DNA of 64,000 nucleotides from Hwangdonia lutea (GCF_032814565.1 NZ_CP136521.1:2762501-2826500); one strand, 5' to 3'; shown: positions 51,404 through 60,546, numbered from the stretch's first letter. Numbers and translations are program-made. The notes: generated from the letters alone by a model not told the origin.

Positions 51404-54400
51404 TTATAGATTGCCCAACTGATATTGTACCTCAATAGACTGCTGGTTATACTGATTGATGTATTGTAAATGGTTTTGTTTAATACGGATGGCGCTGTTG
51501 AGAATTGTGATGTAATTGACGTAATCTATTTCGCCTTCTTTAGAAGCCAACTGCGCTGTGGTAATTTGTTCTTCTGCCAACAATAGTGCGCCTTCTTCGT
51601 AATATTGCAAAATCTTCTTGGTTTTTTCGAGTGATTTGGCCAATTGCGACACGCGACTTTCTGTAACCGCTTTTTGCTCCAAATATTGACTCTCTGCAAC
51701 CATTGCGTCTGCCTTCGCTGCCTTGACTCTTGACTTCTGCGGAAAAAACCATAACGGAATGCTAATACCTGCCTGATAGGTATTAAATCCTGAAACATCA
51801 TCCACAACCTGCCTACCATACGATAAACTGAATTTTGGTAGGAATTGCGATTTTTCAACGCCCACATTTGCTTTACTTACTTCGGCATTCTGCAAGGCAT
51901 ATTGCAACATTGGGTTATTGGCAACCGAAGCTGAATCCAATGTTGCGATAAAATCCAATGGCTCGTAAGAACCATCTACCGTTTCAATGGATTCGTCCGT
52001 TCCCAAATATTGTTTTAAGGCACGTTTGGCAATTTCAATATCATCATAGGCTTGTTGCCTTAACACTTGAATCTGTTGAAATTCGGAAGAGGCTGCAATA
52101 AATTCCAACTTGCCTGTTTCTCCAGTGTCATACCGAAGTTGGGCAGCGGCCTTAAAATTGGCATAAGTACTGTCCAATTGATCAGCAAAACGCAACTGTG
52201 CCTTGTAATAATTAATTTGGTCATAGGCTTGCATCACATTGCGCACCAACTGTTGTTCACTGGCCACATAAAACTTTTCTCCCAAGGCAATGCGCTCTTT
52301 GTAAAACTTCGATTTTGAAAATCCTGAAAGCAAATCAATGTTGCCTTGTTGCACACCAACGGTTGTCTGAACGCCAGGAAGACTATTGCCATATTCTTCC
52401 TTGCCCGTGAAAACTTGAGTGCTACCAAGGTCAAAACTCGTTCCCTTTAGTGCCTTTTCCCGTTCAATAAATGCCTGACTCTCCTTAAGCGATGGATAAT
52501 TCTGCTTTGCCATCGCAATAGCCTCATCTACAGTCAAGGTTTTTGGAATTGTGCCATTTGGACTGGTGTTTTGGGCAATAGCAGTTCCCGAAGCCATCAA
52601 ACCACCAACCATCAATAGTACGGTTACAATGTTCGTGGATTTGTTGATGTAGCTTACATCTCCACCAGTATTGTTTCGTTCCTTTCTCGATTCAAGCCAA
52701 AAATAAAGAATAGGTATAACCACCAAGGTCAGAAATGTTGCCGTAAGCATTCCACCAATGACTACTGTTGCCAAGGGGCGCTGTACTTCTGCACCACCAG
52801 AGGTGGAAACCGCCATGGGTATAAAACCCATAATTGTTGTAATGGCTGTTAATAAAATTGGACGTAAACGTTCATGTGTAGCTTCGTATATACGTTTTTT
52901 TATATCTGTCATTCCACTGTCTTTTAGTTCATTGAATTTGTTTATGAGTATGAGTCCGTTTAATACGGCAACTCCGAAGAGCACGATAAACCCGACTCCC
53001 GCAGAAATACTGAAAGGCATTCCACGAATCAACAAGACGAAAACGCCACCAATGGCTGCCAAAGGCACTGCCATATAGATCATCATAGCTTGTTTAAATG
53101 AATTCAAAGCAAAGTAGAGCAGAACAAATATTGTTAATAGAACTATTGGGACTACAATCATCAATCGGTTTGAAGCTCGTTGCAGGTTTTCAAATGACCC
53201 TCCGTAAGTAACATAATAACCTGCGGGCAGTTTTACTTCCGTTTCCAGTTTTTGCTGAATTTCCTCGACCATCGATTTTACATCGCGTCCACGAACATTG
53301 ACCCCTACCGAAATACGTCGCGAGGTATTATCCCTTGAAATCTGCATTGGCCCCGGTTTGTAGCTAATATCAGCCACTTCCTTTAATGGTACTTGTGCAC
53401 CGTTTGGCAAATCGATATAAAGATCTTTTAAGCTGTTGATATCTTGTCGATATTCCTCTGCCAAACGAATGACCACATCGAATCGTTTTTCCCCTTCAAA
53501 AATGACTCCTGCCTGTTCTCCAGAAAATGAAGCACTTACATAATCATTCAGCTTGTCAACGGTTACACCGTATTGTGCCATTTTTGCCCGGTTATACACC
53601 ACTGTCATTTGTGGCAAACCGCTTGTAGCTTCTACATTGAGGTCAGCCGCTCCGGGAACGGTTCTGATGACCGCTGCGATTTCCTGTACCTTGTCTGCCA
53701 AAACGCCTAAATCTTCTCCGTACAGTTTGATTGCCACGTCCTCACGAACCCCTGTAAGCAATTCATTAAAACGAAGTTCTACAGGTTGGGTAAACACGAA
53801 ATTTACGCCGGGAACTACTGAAATTTTTTCCTGTATTTTTTCTATCAGTTCTTCTTTACTATCTGCGGAAGTCCATTTACTCTTATCTTTTTCAAGAATA
53901 ATATAACTATCGGCAATATCCATAGGCATCGGGTCTGTCGGTATTTCGGCCACACCAATCCTAGAAACTACTGTTTTTACTTCCGGAAACTCATTGATTA
54001 ACTTCTGAAGTTTCTCTGAAGCCTCAATAGATTCTGTAAGACTGCTCCCCGGTTTTATCAATGCTTGAAATGCAATATCGCCTTCATCAAATTTAGGGAC
54101 AAATTCTGCTCCCATATTGCTGAAAATAAATCCTGAAATCAAAAGCAAGGAAACCGCGCCTATAACCACACCTGCCCGAAAGCGAAGTGCAAAATTTAAT
54201 ATAGGCAGATAGATACGATTCAGAACATCCATAATTTTATCACTGAACCTATCAATCTTGTTTTCAAACTTGGCGAACCAACTATTTTGATTTTTAGCAG
54301 GTTTTAAAAATAATGATGACATCATTGGCACGTAGGTAAGACAAAGGATAATCGCTCCTAAAACGGCAAAACCAAATGTAAATGCCATTGGCCGGAACAT

Positions 54401-55819
54401 TTTCCCTTCCACACCGGTCAAAAAAAGAATCGGTGTAAAAACTATAAGAACAATTAGTTGACCGAAGAAGGCAGAATTCATCATTTTACTTGAAGAATCA
54501 TAGGCGATTTCATCCATTTCAGCTTGGTTGATGGCGGTTGTGGATTTTTTCATCCGTTGATGAATGTGGAAAACCGCTCCTTCCACGATAATCACCGCTC
54601 CATCTACAATAATTCCAAAATCGATCGCACCCAAGGACATTAAATTTGCCCAAATGCCAAATTGTTTCATCAAAATAAATGCAAATAATAGACATAAAGG
54701 GATTATCGAAGCTGCTATCAAGCCACCACGGAAGCTTCCCAAAAGTAAGACCAAAACAAATATGACGATTAGGGCTCCTTCTATTAGATTGTTTTTAACG
54801 GTACTTGTGGTTGCCTCAATAAGTTCACTTCGGCTTAAAAAAGCATCAATATAAACACCTTCCGGCAGGGATTTTTGAATTTCTACAATACGCTTTTCCA
54901 CATTTTCAATCACGTCGCCTGGGCTTTCGCCTTTCAGCATTAAAATTTGTCCACCAACAGTTTCGTGTCCATCTTGGGTAAACGCACCATAACGCACTTG
55001 ATTACCATAGCCTACTTTTTCCGCGACATCACGTATTAAAACCGGGCTTCCATTTTGTGTGGTTACAACCGTGTTTTCCAAATCGGCAATACTTCGTGCC
55101 AGCCCTTCGCCACGGATAAAATTGGCTTGGTGGTTTTTTTCGATATAAGCTCCACCAGTATTGGCATTGTTCACTTTAAGGGCCTCAAAAACCTGATTCA
55201 TTGTAATGCCAAAACTTTTTAGTTTATCAGGATTTATGGCAACTTCGTATTGTTTTACATAGCCTCCAAAGGCATTGACCTCAACGACTCCGGGGACTAG
55301 TGCCATTTGGCGTTTAACAATCCAATCTTGGATGGTACGAAGCTCCATTGCGTCATATTTGTCTTCATAGCCTTCTTTTACTTTTAAGGTATATTGAAAA
55401 ATTTCGCCCAGACCTGTTGTTATGGGTGCCATAAAAGGTGTGCCGAAACCTTCAGGGATTTCTCCAGCAACTTCGGTCAATTTTTCCTGTACCAATTGCC
55501 TTGGCAGATAGGTTCCAGCCTCATCCTTAAAGACAATGGTAACCACCGAAAGACCAAAACGGGACACCGAACGCAGCTCGATCACGTCGGGGAGGTTGGC
55601 CATTGCCAATTCTACGGGAAAAGTTACAAATTGTTCAATATCCTCTGTGCCAAGGTTTGGCGCAGTAGTAATCACTTGAACTTGATTGTTGGTAATATCG
55701 GGTACAGAACCCAGATTTATAGTGGCCATAGACCAAATGCCCGTACCCACAAGAGCCACTATAAAGAGGCCAATAATAAACTTGTTATTAATGGAAAATG
55801 AGATGATTTTGTTAATCAT
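51404..55819 (-). CDS. czcA: CzcA-type RND metal pump fused to TolC-like outer-membrane factor
   Basis: A 1471-residue protein. The first ~1040 residues are a complete heavy-metal RND pump (start IISFSINNKFIIGLFIVALV; twelve helices; GAIDFGIIVDGAVIIVEGAV in TM4). The Asp-Asp-Glu pattern of that helix is the signature of the divalent-cation (Zn/Co/Cd/Ni) HME class rather than Cu/Ag. The remaining ~400 residues are a TolC/CzcC-like protein (LTVDEAIAMAKQNYPSLKES start). Between them is a signal-peptide-like segment (NIVTVLLMVGGLMASGTAIAQ). Such fusions exist in Bacteroidota, and the junction may be cut by signal peptidase to release the outer-membrane part. First gene of the czcAB-PII-fur group. 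Confidence 0.94.
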   Translation of the reverse strand: MINKIISFSINNKFIIGLFIVALVGTGIWSMATINLGSVPDITNNQVQVITTAPNLGTEDIEQFVTFPVELAMANLPDVIELRSVSRFGLSVVTIVFKDEAGTYLPRQLVQEKLTEVAGEIPEGFGTPFMAPITTGLGEIFQYTLKVKEGYEDKYDAMELRTIQDWIVKRQMALVPGVVEVNAFGGYVKQYEVAINPDKLKSFGITMNQVFEALKVNNANTGGAYIEKNHQANFIRGEGLARSIADLENTVVTTQNGSPVLIRDVAEKVGYGNQVRYGAFTQDGHETVGGQILMLKGESPGDVIENVEKRIVEIQKSLPEGVYIDAFLSRSELIEATTSTVKNNLIEGALIVIFVLVLLLGSFRGGLIAASIIPLCLLFAFILMKQFGIWANLMSLGAIDFGIIVDGAVIIVEGAVFHIHQRMKKSTTAINQAEMDEIAYDSSSKMMNSAFFGQLIVLIVFTPILFLTGVEGKMFRPMAFTFGFAVLGAIILCLTYVPMMSSLFLKPAKNQNSWFAKFENKIDRFSDKIMDVLNRIYLPILNFALRFRAGVVIGAVSLLLISGFIFSNMGAEFVPKFDEGDIAFQALIKPGSSLTESIEASEKLQKLINEFPEVKTVVSRIGVAEIPTDPMPMDIADSYIILEKDKSKWTSADSKEELIEKIQEKISVVPGVNFVFTQPVELRFNELLTGVREDVAIKLYGEDLGVLADKVQEIAAVIRTVPGAADLNVEATSGLPQMTVVYNRAKMAQYGVTVDKLNDYVSASFSGEQAGVIFEGEKRFDVVIRLAEEYRQDINSLKDLYIDLPNGAQVPLKEVADISYKPGPMQISRDNTSRRISVGVNVRGRDVKSMVEEIQQKLETEVKLPAGYYVTYGGSFENLQRASNRLMIVVPIVLLTIFVLLYFALNSFKQAMMIYMAVPLAAIGGVFVLLIRGMPFSISAGVGFIVLFGVAVLNGLILINKFNELKDSGMTDIKKRIYEATHERLRPILLTAITTIMGFIPMAVSTSGGAEVQRPLATVVIGGMLTATFLTLVVIPILYFWLESRKERNNTGGDVSYINKSTNIVTVLLMVGGLMASGTAIAQNTSPNGTIPKTLTVDEAIAMAKQNYPSLKESQAFIEREKALKGTSFDLGSTQVFTGKEEYGNSLPGVQTTVGVQQGNIDLLSGFSKSKFYKERIALGEKFYVASEQQLVRNVMQAYDQINYYKAQLRFADQLDSTYANFKAAAQLRYDTGETGKLEFIAASSEFQQIQVLRQQAYDDIEIAKRALKQYLGTDESIETVDGSYEPLDFIATLDSASVANNPMLQYALQNAEVSKANVGVEKSQFLPKFSLSYGRQVVDDVSGFNTYQAGISIPLWFFPQKSRVKAAKADAMVAESQYLEQKAVTESRVSQLAKSLEKTKKILQYYEEGALLLAEEQITTAQLASKEGEIDYVNYITILNSAIRIKQNHLQYINQYNQQSIEVQYQLGNL

Positions 55820-55936
55820 AGAAAAAGTATTAATTCAGTTTAAACATCGCAATGCAAAGAGATGCAATGCGTTTATGATGCGATACTTACTTTGAAAAGC
55901 ATCACGGTAGGATATAGCTATCCTAAAAAAACTGAA

Positions 55937-56332
55937 TTATACTTTAGGGGGTTGGAAAAGCGATTCCAGATATCTGGAAGTGAAGTTTACTTTATGTAAG
56001 TTAAACTGTTTTTTATCTTCAAACTTTAGTCGATTGGTTAAAGCCGAACTGTTGTTCGCAATAATTAATACTAAAGGGTGACAACATTGATGATGGGAAT
56101 GGCTTGGTGTATTCTCCTTATCTGGGTTATTATGATGCCCTTCATTTTTTGCATCGTTGTCGATGTAATCTTCAACTACATATTCAAGGAAAGAGTCTCC
56201 ATAAACTTTATGGTCTTGATAATGGGTAATAATGCTTGAAATTTCTTTAATTGGCCCACAAAAGTCCATATCAATGCTAATTCCCTGAAAAAAGGATAAA
56301 ATAGACATTGATATAGAAAAGAATATTTTCAT
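55937..56332 (-). CDS. Hypothetical exported His-rich protein
   Basis: A 131-residue protein with a hydrophobic start (FFSISMSILSFFQGISIDM) that may be a signal or anchor. The middle part is polar with clustered His (NEGHHNNPDKE, then SHSHHQCCHPLVL). The SHSHHQCCH cluster is a plausible metal-binding site. Comparable small His-rich proteins lie upstream of CzcA genes in Bacteroidota. It is 117 bp upstream of the CzcA-TolC fusion on the same strand, and probably forms part of that operon as a periplasmic metal binder or sensor. No family name can be given with confidence. Confidence 0.65.
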   Translation of the reverse strand: MKIFFSISMSILSFFQGISIDMDFCGPIKEISSIITHYQDHKVYGDSFLEYVVEDYIDNDAKNEGHHNNPDKENTPSHSHHQCCHPLVLIIANNSSALTNRLKFEDKKQFNLHKVNFTSRYLESLFQPPKV

Positions 56333-56341
56333 AAAGTTTCA

Positions 56342-56380
56342 CAAAGATACAAATTAATCGATGCACAGGTTGTGCAAAAA
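56342..56380 (-). promoter_or_regulatory. Candidate promoter with palindromic operator for the czc operon
   Basis: On the minus strand TATCTTTG (56349-56342) fits the -7 element TANNTTTG. A TTTTTG at 56380-56375 is upstream, but the spacing is 25 bp, longer than the usual 19-21. Between them lies the palindrome TGCACA-ACC-TGTGCA (56362-56376), which could be a repressor or activator site that compensates for the spacing. Confidence 0.4.
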
Positions 56381-56406
56381 CTATGGTTGTTCTTTATTTA
56401 CTAATT

Positions 56407-57852
56407 TTAGTTAACCTTAAATATAGATTTTGCCTCTCTATAAATCCGTTCAAAATTGAGCTTTAATTCATCGGTTGTAAAATGTTGATGAGGATTTGGT
56501 ATTTCTCTTTTAATCGTTTGTAGTTTAAATTGAACTCTTTTATCTTTGCCATCAGCAAAAGTTATAAACTCGCCTTGTTTCAAACGAAAGAAAACATCTG
56601 CTCTACGTTTAGAAACTTCTTTTTCGCCTGTGGTAATTCTCGTATCAAAATTTAGATTGTGTCCACGATTTATACTTGTGGTTTCCTTACGAACAATCTC
56701 AAAGAAACGCTCATAATATTTTGCAGTATCTGGGTCATTAACTTTGCCGAAAAACTGATAGGAAAGATTGCTCAAAATAGCCTTACTCGCTTTGTCTCCA
56801 TATAGCATATCATTCTGAATTTTATCCTGCATCACGTAAATTGTGGCAATATCATAGCTTCTTAAAGTTGCGGGAATGCGGTGCATATTAAGCAGCTTTA
56901 TGGTTGGGGCTTCTTCCATCATTAAAAATGACGACTGTTGACCTCTCACGCTCATTTGCTTGATGACTGTGTGCATAATTGCAGCGATGATAGGCGAGTA
57001 AGCTGATTCATATTTGGGATGGTTCACGATGCAGATAACAGCAGGATTGTCCTTGCTGTTGATATTCAATGGTACTTCATCTTTTGACAAAGCCATAAAC
57101 AACTGTTGTGAACCTATCTTTTTAAAGGCATTGGCCAATGTGCTTTTCACACCTGCCGTTTGTTTGTCAGAATCCATTCCGTTGATAAAAGCACTTGCCA
57201 TACTTCGGGAAGTGATATTTGAGCTCACAAAAGTAACCAACTGTTTGGTAGTCATCGATTGAAAAATAGCAATCAAATGGGGCAGGGTGCAATATTGAGG
57301 ATAGGACGTTTTTAGTTTCCAAATCATTCCACCCATCAAACCTTCAACAGCATCACTGAAGAATTTTGTGGTACTGTTTGTACTGGATTCGTTGAACTCC
57401 AAAAGATTTTCAATGAGTACCTTGGATAATTCATTCACACTTTCCTCATTGGGCAAATATCTTGGGGTAATTGGGTTTACACAATAATGGATTTGGTCAA
57501 AAGCTATGGTATAGAATTTAATATCCTTTTCTTTAAATAATGGGTAGGCAATTTCGGTAAGTTCAAAATCCTTGTAATCGTGTATGATACCACAAAATTG
57601 ATGGGTACTAAAATGCTGTAAAAAATTATAGATAACACTTTCTGTTTTACCGCTTCCCGCAGAGCCAATAATCGATGCACCTCGCTTGATATTTTCGATT
57701 TGAAATTTTCCACGACGAAGTTTAAAGCGTACCTGATATTTCTTATCTCCGTTTTTGGGCTCTTCTTGATGAAGAAACACATATAAAACTGTACTGACAA
57801 ACAATACCGGAACAACAATAAAAAGGATGATATGTGGTATTGACATACTCAT
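56407..57852 (-). CDS. Type IV coupling protein (VirD4/TraG-like ATPase)
   Basis: A 481-residue membrane ATPase that delivers the relaxase-DNA complex to the channel. An N-terminal helix (IPHIILFIVVPVLFVSTVLYVF) anchors it. Walker A is SAGSGKTESVIYNFLQHF (near 63), and Walker B lies in SSFLMMEEAPTIKLLNMHRI. The RSYDIATIYVMQDKIQ motif after it is typical of coupling proteins. It overlaps the relaxase gene by 4 bp, so mobA-mobB-coupling protein form one operon. It is distinct from the VirB4-like TraG at 26056-28458. Confidence 0.92.
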   Translation of the reverse strand: MSMSIPHIILFIVVPVLFVSTVLYVFLHQEEPKNGDKKYQVRFKLRRGKFQIENIKRGASIIGSAGSGKTESVIYNFLQHFSTHQFCGIIHDYKDFELTEIAYPLFKEKDIKFYTIAFDQIHYCVNPITPRYLPNEESVNELSKVLIENLLEFNESSTNSTTKFFSDAVEGLMGGMIWKLKTSYPQYCTLPHLIAIFQSMTTKQLVTFVSSNITSRSMASAFINGMDSDKQTAGVKSTLANAFKKIGSQQLFMALSKDEVPLNINSKDNPAVICIVNHPKYESAYSPIIAAIMHTVIKQMSVRGQQSSFLMMEEAPTIKLLNMHRIPATLRSYDIATIYVMQDKIQNDMLYGDKASKAILSNLSYQFFGKVNDPDTAKYYERFFEIVRKETTSINRGHNLNFDTRITTGEKEVSKRRADVFFRLKQGEFITFADGKDKRVQFKLQTIKREIPNPHQHFTTDELKLNFERIYREAKSIFKVN

Positions 57853-58877
57853 ATCCCAATAGAACCCGACTGTATTGCTCGGTCAATCCCTTTTTTAAAC
57901 TTGTTGATTATCTTTAATGCCAACTGTACTTTGTTTGTTGGAATATTCATTATGGGCACACCAGATTTGGCAAGTATTTTATAGGCAGTTGCCTTTTCAT
58001 TGGTTGGCAATCCCGAAAGAATTGAGAAATACAACTTTGGATTTTTCAGGAATGTTTTACGTGCCTTATAAGTTTCAACATAGTTTCGTTTGTATTGAAA
58101 TAGAGTGTCAAACGTTTTTTCAGAAGCCTTAAAGAATTTGTCCCTATCAAAACCACGTTTTACAGGTTTGCCATTAAAAACGGTTTCCGAAGCTTTGTAC
58201 TTGCTACCAGGGGACAAACTGTATTTATTGGACATATCCTTTCTGCTCACAATAATATGGATATGGCTTTGAGAGCCTTCTTTAGGCATCCCTCTAACAA
58301 TGCGTTTTCCATCTTGTTGATGTGGTGCTTCTTTTTCCAATCGGGACATCGTTTGCTGTAATTTTTTGATGTTGCCTTCTAATTCGCCACTTTTAATTTT
58401 CCGGATATCGTTCTTAATTTGAAGTATCTTGGTGGCATAAGGTTGGTTCTCCTGAATTTTCCTATCCGTTCCCTTATACGTACGCTGATGCTCAATTTTG
58501 GCATAGTATATAATGTCATCTACAGTAACAGCTCGTCCGTTTATTTCCCGATTAAAAGATTTAGCGTACTCTTTCATCAATTCTCGGGTGTACTTTTTCA
58601 GTTCCTCGGAATGATTTTGCAATCGCTTCAATTCATAAGCACTCGGATTGACTGTAATGGAATAAAACTTTGGTTCGGTCTTTTTGAGTTTAGCCGTATT
58701 TCCGTCAATTTCTTTAATGACTTCCTTACCTGATATTTCTTCGCCATACTGATTGAAAAAATGTTCCATTTCATCAATGGATTTGTCATCGTTTTCTTTT
58801 TCGAGATAAGCGACAAAATCGGAAACGCTCTGTGCATAATTGCCATCTAATGTCTGTTTGGTTACTGTGATATACAT
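57849..58877 (-). CDS. MobB-type relaxase (DUF5712 family)
   Basis: A 342-residue relaxase expected to nick oriT and lead the transferred strand. It begins MYITVTKQTLDGNYAQSVSDFVAYLEKEN, as in DUF5712 proteins. The metal motif HIHIIVSRKD (HxH, near residue 210) is in place. Tyr candidates for nicking are near the N-terminus (Y2, Y14) and in FYSITVNPSAYEL. The C-terminal part is helical and basic. It overlaps the BfmA/BtgA gene by one base and the coupling protein by four, which supports one mobilization operon. Confidence 0.85.
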   Translation of the reverse strand: MYITVTKQTLDGNYAQSVSDFVAYLEKENDDKSIDEMEHFFNQYGEEISGKEVIKEIDGNTAKLKKTEPKFYSITVNPSAYELKRLQNHSEELKKYTRELMKEYAKSFNREINGRAVTVDDIIYYAKIEHQRTYKGTDRKIQENQPYATKILQIKNDIRKIKSGELEGNIKKLQQTMSRLEKEAPHQQDGKRIVRGMPKEGSQSHIHIIVSRKDMSNKYSLSPGSKYKASETVFNGKPVKRGFDRDKFFKASEKTFDTLFQYKRNYVETYKARKTFLKNPKLYFSILSGLPTNEKATAYKILAKSGVPIMNIPTNKVQLALKIINKFKKGIDRAIQSGSIGI

Positions 58878-59425
58878 TATAATTTTTGTTTAATGTTTTC
58901 AAATTCATCTTTGCTTAAATCCAGTTTTAAATAGCCACCTCCAAAACTGCTTTTAACATAAGTGGTCTTATCAATGATTTTTTCTAAATCATATTTTACG
59001 GAATGGAATTGTTGTTGAACTTCTTCGTACCGATTTCGATAATGATTCAGTTCCTCATTTTCTGTAATCAATTCCTGTTGTTCAAATTCAAATAATTCTT
59101 CTTGTGGTTCTTCCTCTTTTGGGTTTTCTTGGAAAAGCAATTCCAACATTGCATTGGTAGGCTTGGTCTGGTTTTTTTCAATATCTCTAATAATAGCTAC
59201 AAGTGCATTGATTCGTTTTTTTAAGCTATTCTCTAAAGTCTTCATATTTGCACCCAAAGATTCATTTGGGGATAGCTCGTTCAAATCGAAAAAGTTCATC
59301 ATTGCTTCCAACGTATCAGTATGTGAATGGGTAATTTCCTTGGAAAATTTCCGAAAGCGAGTTGCCACTTTAGGTTTAATACTAATGGCAGAAAAACTGT
59401 ATTTCTTTTGATGATTTGAACTCAT
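58877..59425 (-). CDS. BfmA/BtgA family mobilization protein
   Basis: A 182-residue accessory protein for the relaxase. The N-terminus KKYSFSAISIKPKVATRFRK and EITHSHTDTLEAMMNFFDL resembles the ribbon-helix-helix DNA-binding start of BfmA/BtgA proteins. A coiled coil (ENEELNHYRNRYEEVQQQFH) follows. It would bind oriT and help form the relaxosome. First gene of the mob operon. Its start codon overlaps one of two TTTACTGTAAA palindromes, and the likely oriT lies upstream. Confidence 0.85.
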   Translation of the reverse strand: MSSNHQKKYSFSAISIKPKVATRFRKFSKEITHSHTDTLEAMMNFFDLNELSPNESLGANMKTLENSLKKRINALVAIIRDIEKNQTKPTNAMLELLFQENPKEEEPQEELFEFEQQELITENEELNHYRNRYEEVQQQFHSVKYDLEKIIDKTTYVKSSFGGGYLKLDLSKDEFENIKQKL

Positions 59426-59478
59426 TTACTGTAAAAAATTGCCGTTTTATAGGGGTTTCAAAAGGATTTACTGTAAAA
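59425..59478 (-). promoter_or_regulatory. Two TTTACTGTAAA palindromes upstream of the mob operon
   Basis: Perfect palindromes (TTTAC-T-GTAAA) at 59425-59435 and 59467-59477 are 42 bp apart centre to centre, about four helical turns. The first touches the ATG of the BfmA/BtgA gene. Likely dimer-binding operators for a repressor, perhaps the BfmA/BtgA protein itself. Confidence 0.55.
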
Positions 59479-59592
59479 CTTTGTTATTTCTCTATTTTAT
59501 ATAACCAGTAATTATTTGAATATCAAATAATTACAACTAAAAACCAATCGTTAACATCGCCTTGGCGTGTTACCCTCTTGCTTCTCAAATTC

Positions 59593-59666
59593 GTCCCGCA
59601 GGGACAAAATTTTTCAAACAACCTGACTGAAAAGTCAGTTGCTTTTTTTCGGAATAAAAAATTCCG
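59593..59666. other. Candidate origin of transfer (three consecutive hairpins)
   Basis: Three stems follow each other. GTCCC-gca-GGGAC is at 59593-59605. CTGACT-gaaa-AGTCAG is at 59623-59638, with extra CAA/TTG pairs. CGGAAT-aaaaa-ATTCCG is at 59650-59666. They lie in the 530 bp gene-free stretch (59426-59956) directly upstream of the relaxase operon, where oriT is expected. No nic site can be assigned. Confidence 0.45.
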
Positions 59667-59699
59667 ATATGTTTAATTTTTGATGGGTATCATTATCGG

Positions 59700-59713
59700 C
59701 GAAAGTCAAATCA
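59700..59713 (-). promoter_or_regulatory. TGATTTGACTTTCG motif, copy C, upstream of mob operon
   Basis: On the minus strand this is identical over 14 bp to 19340-19353 and 37936-37949. All three copies lie in control regions (integrase, HTH gene, mob operon). Confidence 0.5.
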
Positions 59714-59910
59714 AAATGGGATAACGATACTTTAAATTGATACTGCTAACAGTCTTTTAAAGATATTCTATTTAGATATAATATTGAAATACAGATTGTT
59801 TCCAAATGGTTAGTTTTGATACCAAAAAATAGGATTTTTATAAAAAAGTAAATTTAAGACGTCGAGTTTTTGAATATTGGCTCTTGTAAATTTGAAAAAA
59901 GTAAAGCACA

Positions 59911-59940
59911 AAAAAAGACCTCTGAAAGTTCAAAGGTCTT
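59911..59940 (-). terminator. Terminator after the small maintenance genes
   Basis: On the minus strand AAGACCT (59940-59934) pairs with AGGTCTT (59921-59915) and is followed by T-rich sequence. It lies just after the stop of the 65-residue gene. Confidence 0.7.
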
Positions 59941-59956
59941 AATTCTTGTTTTTATT

Positions 59957-60154
59957 TTAGATGTTAAAAACGTACTGATATGAATATAGATTTTTTATCG
60001 CTTCTTCGTCCAATATCTTATCATAATCCATATGATGTTCATTGGCGTAGGCTTTAAGGTCGTTCCCAAATTTGCTTTCTATATCTTCTTTTGAAACGGA
60101 AAGTAGATGTTGTTGGGTTTCGTCATCGAGGTTGTTATAATTTAGATAAATCAT
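59957..60154 (-). CDS. Hypothetical 65-residue protein
   Basis: A small acidic protein (MIYLNYNNLDDETQQHLLSV, then EDIESKFGNDLKAYA and YDKILDEEAIKNLYSYQY). No motif recognised. It lies 11 bp after the DUF6876-like gene and directly before a terminator, so it is the last gene of that short transcription unit. The acidity could fit a small anti-restriction or regulatory protein, but nothing in the sequence proves it. Confidence 0.55.
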   Translation of the reverse strand: MIYLNYNNLDDETQQHLLSVSKEDIESKFGNDLKAYANEHHMDYDKILDEEAIKNLYSYQYVFNI

Positions 60155-60165
60155 AGCCTTACTTT

Positions 60166-60546
60166 TTAATATTCGCTTGTAAGCATCAACGTATTATCCA
60201 CAAAATACAACCGTAGTTCATCCAAAGGAAAATCGGTAAAATTGTATCGGTGTATTTCAAATATATTCCCATTTCCATCGCTGTAAATTATTTCAGCTTC
60301 ATAGCCTGTATAATCCTGTTCCTCTTCCGATAGCCTTTTAAAATCTATTGTTATAAAATGGCTTCGGTTTAGCAAACTTTTGGCGATTACTGAAACATCG
60401 GTAATGAGCCAAAAACACTCTGCTACGTTGGCTAAATATTTCAGTCCGTTTGTAAATCGGGTGCGTATTAATGGGATTTGATAGAACATTTCAGAACCGT
60501 GAAAATGTTGCAATCCTTCTTTTATTTCGTTAACTTGTGCTTTCAT
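60166..60546 (-). CDS. DUF6876-like hypothetical protein
   Basis: A 126-residue protein: LQHFHGSEMFYQIPLIRTRFTNGL, then AECFWLITDVSVIAKSLLNRSHFITIDFKRL and FPLDELRLYFVDNTLMLTSEY. The pattern F.GSE.FYQ.P..R..FT.G...LA...ECFWL.TD..VI.K matches the DUF6876 family common on Bacteroidota conjugative elements. Function unknown. It is co-oriented with the 65-residue gene downstream. Confidence 0.65.
   Translation of the reverse strand: MKAQVNEIKEGLQHFHGSEMFYQIPLIRTRFTNGLKYLANVAECFWLITDVSVIAKSLLNRSHFITIDFKRLSEEEQDYTGYEAEIIYSDGNGNIFEIHRYNFTDFPLDELRLYFVDNTLMLTSEY

Noticed and set aside
55907-55924. Hairpin TAGGATA-tagc-TATCCTA as terminator of the His-rich gene
   Set aside because: On the minus strand the T-run comes before the stem, not after it, so it does not have terminator form.
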